NCBI GenBank assembly: GCA_030038695.1
Contig: JASHSN010000240.1
Location: 1-14,206 of the forward strand
Direction: 5' to 3'
From: Nitrososphaeraceae archaeon
Lineage (GTDB): Archaea; Thermoproteota; Nitrososphaeria; Nitrososphaerales; Nitrososphaeraceae
DNA length: 14,206 nucleotides
Made by a program: the position numbers and the translations under genes. A model generated the notes under the pieces. The model saw only the letters and a program-made list of their open reading frames with translations, did no database searches and was not told the origin of the DNA. The first letter of the stretch is position 1; each line of letters begins with the position of its first letter. Below, one piece after another: positions 12,658 to 14,206 of this stretch.

Positions 12658-13599
12658 ATGTCTATCGAGAATTTTTTTAACCGAGACATAGTTTCGATCA
12701 AGGATTTTAGTAGGCAGGATCTTGAGTTTATTTTCAATTATACAGATCGAGTTAGCGCACTTGGACAAAATAAAAAGAGTGAATTGGGCAGAGGCAGAAC
12801 TCTGGGTTACATATTCTACGAGCCTAGCACTAGGACTAGAATGAGTTTCGAAGCTGCAATGGCTTCTCTGGGGGGGAGCTCTATAGGAATATTTGATTCG
12901 AAATCCTCATCAGTTGAAAAAGGTGAAAGCCTTGCCGACACTATTAGAATAATGGATCTCTATTCAGATGTTATTGTTCTTAGGCATCCGCTAGACGGAT
13001 CTAGCAGATTTGCCGCAGAATTATCAGAGAATCCCCTTATTAATGCTGGAAGTGGAAGTGAAGAACATCCTACTCAAGCTATGCTCGACCTTTATACCAT
13101 ACTCAAAGAGAAAGGCAGAATTGACGGTCTAAGTGTAGGAATCGTTGGCGATTTGAAATACGGAAGAACTGTTTATTCATTGCTATATGGCCTTGCGAAT
13201 TATAACGTAGACATTCACCTGATATCCCCTCCTACGTTGACTATTCGCAAAGAATCGATATATGACATCGAGAAGAAAAAATTGAAAATGTATGAACATT
13301 ACGAGCTTGAAGATAGGGTTTTGACTAAACTTGATGTAATCTATGTTACACGAATACAGAGAGAGAGATTCCCGGATCCGCAGGAATACGAAAAAGTGAA
13401 AGGCACCTATACTATCGATAGCAACACTCTTCGCAAAACAAAGCCAGACGTATCTCTAATGCATCCAATGCCTAGAATGCAGGAAATTTCACACTCTGTT
13501 GACAATACAAAGAATGCCATCTACTTCAAACAAGCAGCATATGGAAAGGAGTTGAGGGCTGCTCTCTTAGCCTTGGTACTAAACGAAAACGCAGTATAA
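12658..13599 (+). CDS. pyrB: Aspartate carbamoyltransferase, catalytic subunit
   Basis: The 313-residue enzyme joins carbamoyl phosphate and aspartate in the second step of pyrimidine synthesis. Catalytic motifs are in place: the phosphate-binding STRTR (57-61), the 80s loop SSSVEKGES (83-91), HPTQAMLDL (137-145) and HPMPR (269-273). The 240s loop region reads TRIQRERFPD. Length is normal for a catalytic chain. The ATG at 12658 has a TATA box at leaderless distance. Many archaea carry the regulatory chain gene pyrI directly downstream, but here the next 186 bases have no such gene and a DNA methyltransferase follows, so pyrI must be elsewhere or absent. Confidence 0.97.
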   Translation: MSIENFFNRDIVSIKDFSRQDLEFIFNYTDRVSALGQNKKSELGRGRTLGYIFYEPSTRTRMSFEAAMASLGGSSIGIFDSKSSSVEKGESLADTIRIMDLYSDVIVLRHPLDGSSRFAAELSENPLINAGSGSEEHPTQAMLDLYTILKEKGRIDGLSVGIVGDLKYGRTVYSLLYGLANYNVDIHLISPPTLTIRKESIYDIEKKKLKMYEHYELEDRVLTKLDVIYVTRIQRERFPDPQEYEKVKGTYTIDSNTLRKTKPDVSLMHPMPRMQEISHSVDNTKNAIYFKQAAYGKELRAALLALVLNENAV

Positions 13600-13635
13600 G
13601 CATGGAAGGTCCATATTGCTTACAGCCTTCAATAT

Positions 13636-13653
13636 AATTCGATTATGCGAATT
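13636..13653. repeat. Inverted repeat AATTCG-N6-CGAATT
   Basis: A perfect 6-bp inverted repeat around ATTATG lies 37 bases past the pyrB stop. It may be an operator or chance. The rest of 13600-13785 shows only AT-rich promoter-like sequence near 13745-13755. Confidence 0.3.
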
Positions 13654-13785
13654 CTGCCGGCTACACCATAGTTTGAACCATGAGCACCTCAAGTAGAGCA
13701 CATCTGACCATATTAAATAGGGTTATGACAGAAAGTTACATTGATATTAATTATTATCATCTAAGTACCGAATAAAATCAACGAC

Positions 13786-14206
13786 ATGCCTTCGCAGTTA
13801 AGAAAAAAATCTGGAGCTAAACTATCTTGGATATCGGAGAATAAAAACTTAAAACAAGATCCGATCAAACATGGGATCAAAATATTAAAGAATTCTATGA
13901 GTGGGAACTTACTGTTCCACTCCGACAATCTTATCGCTATGAATTACCTTCTTGAAAAAGGTTTTGAACAAAAAATTGATCTTATTTATATTGATCCCCC
14001 TTTCAACAGCGGCGAGAAGTACTTTCATCGTAAAAAAAATATCGAAAATCCTGCGTTTGAAGATGTGTTTAGGGGAAATATGAAGGAGTACTTGGATATG
14101 ATATATCCTAGACTTGAAGTTATGCGAAAGCTAATATCAGTTAGTGGATCGATCTTTATACATCTTGATTGGCATGTGTCTCATTATGTTAAGGTAATAA
14201 TGGATG
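13786..14206 (+). CDS. DNA adenine methyltransferase, type III Mod-like, N-terminal part
   Basis: From the ATG at 13786 the frame is open to the window edge, giving 140 residues. GNLLFHSDNLIAMNYL (40-55) is the segment before the catalytic motif. LIYIDPPFNSG (66-76) holds the DPPF motif IV of amino-methyltransferases, and GSIFIHLDWHVSHYVKVIMD (121-140) is the following strand and helix. DPPF preceding the not-yet-seen SAM-binding FxGxG fits the beta-class enzymes of type III restriction-modification (Mod) and related adenine methyltransferases. An AT-rich TATTAATTATTATC about 36 bases upstream may be the promoter. Whether a restriction subunit follows cannot be seen. Such genes are often acquired horizontally. 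Confidence 0.9.
   Translation, partial: MPSQLRKKSGAKLSWISENKNLKQDPIKHGIKILKNSMSGNLLFHSDNLIAMNYLLEKGFEQKIDLIYIDPPFNSGEKYFHRKKNIENPAFEDVFRGNMKEYLDMIYPRLEVMRKLISVSGSIFIHLDWHVSHYVKVIMD

Noticed and set aside
12505..12768. 87-codon minus-strand frame across the pyrB start
   Set aside because: It overlaps the pyrB coding start and promoter and shows no family pattern; it is a shadow of pyrB and its upstream region.

Overview
The window looks like chromosomal DNA of an ammonia-oxidising thaumarchaeon (Nitrososphaeria), probably of the soil or Nitrososphaera-like type. The evidence is archaeal elongation factor 1A next to ribosomal protein uS10, archaeal initiation factor aIF6, a short ArnR-like winged-helix protein, and a Rieske / cytochrome b / membrane-anchored blue-copper set of the kind thaumarchaea use for electron transfer. 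Many genes have an archaeal TATA box about 25-30 bases before the start codon, so their mRNAs are essentially leaderless. The lineage is inferred from gene content, not from a database search.

Layout. 1-839 (-) is the N-terminal part of a secreted or anchored subtilisin-like (S8) protease, cut by the window edge. 1110-1397 (-) is a winged-helix regulator sharing a divergent promoter region with a possible 35-residue cysteine-containing small protein (1474-1581). Directly behind that lies a 31-codon remnant of a DnaJ J-domain (1584-1679). 1858-2253 (-) is a zinc-finger membrane protein that shares a two-way TATA box with a short UDP-sugar dehydrogenase-like gene (+). A possible glycosyltransferase-2 N-terminal remnant follows that gene. 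3667-5323 (-) holds an Hsp20 chaperone, an SAM-dependent O-methyltransferase and a small unknown protein.

The translation operon tuf (EF-1A) - rps10 lies at 5455-7091 (-). A stand-alone phosphomannose-isomerase-type cupin (-) and an unknown gene (+) diverge from one TATA-like element near 7775. A second unknown gene follows at 8371. The respiratory block at 8767-11621 (-) reads Rieske, cytochrome b, then plastocyanin-like protein. The Rieske stop codon overlaps the ribosome-binding site of cytochrome b. The proteins would form a cytochrome bc1/b6f-like quinol oxidase that can hand electrons to a periplasm-side copper carrier.

aIF6 (-) and pyrB (+) are divergent, separated by a 212-base region with hairpins. 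The right edge holds the first 140 codons of a DNA adenine methyltransferase of the type III Mod kind, possibly the start of a restriction-modification or defence locus outside the window.

Most of the window is ordinary housekeeping sequence. The unusual parts are the remnant genes at 1584-1679 and 3453-3644, the compact two-way promoters, the non-ATG starts (TTG for cytochrome b and aIF6, GTG for the methyltransferase), and several uncharacterised small proteins. No CRISPR array, tRNA, rRNA or insertion sequence was seen.
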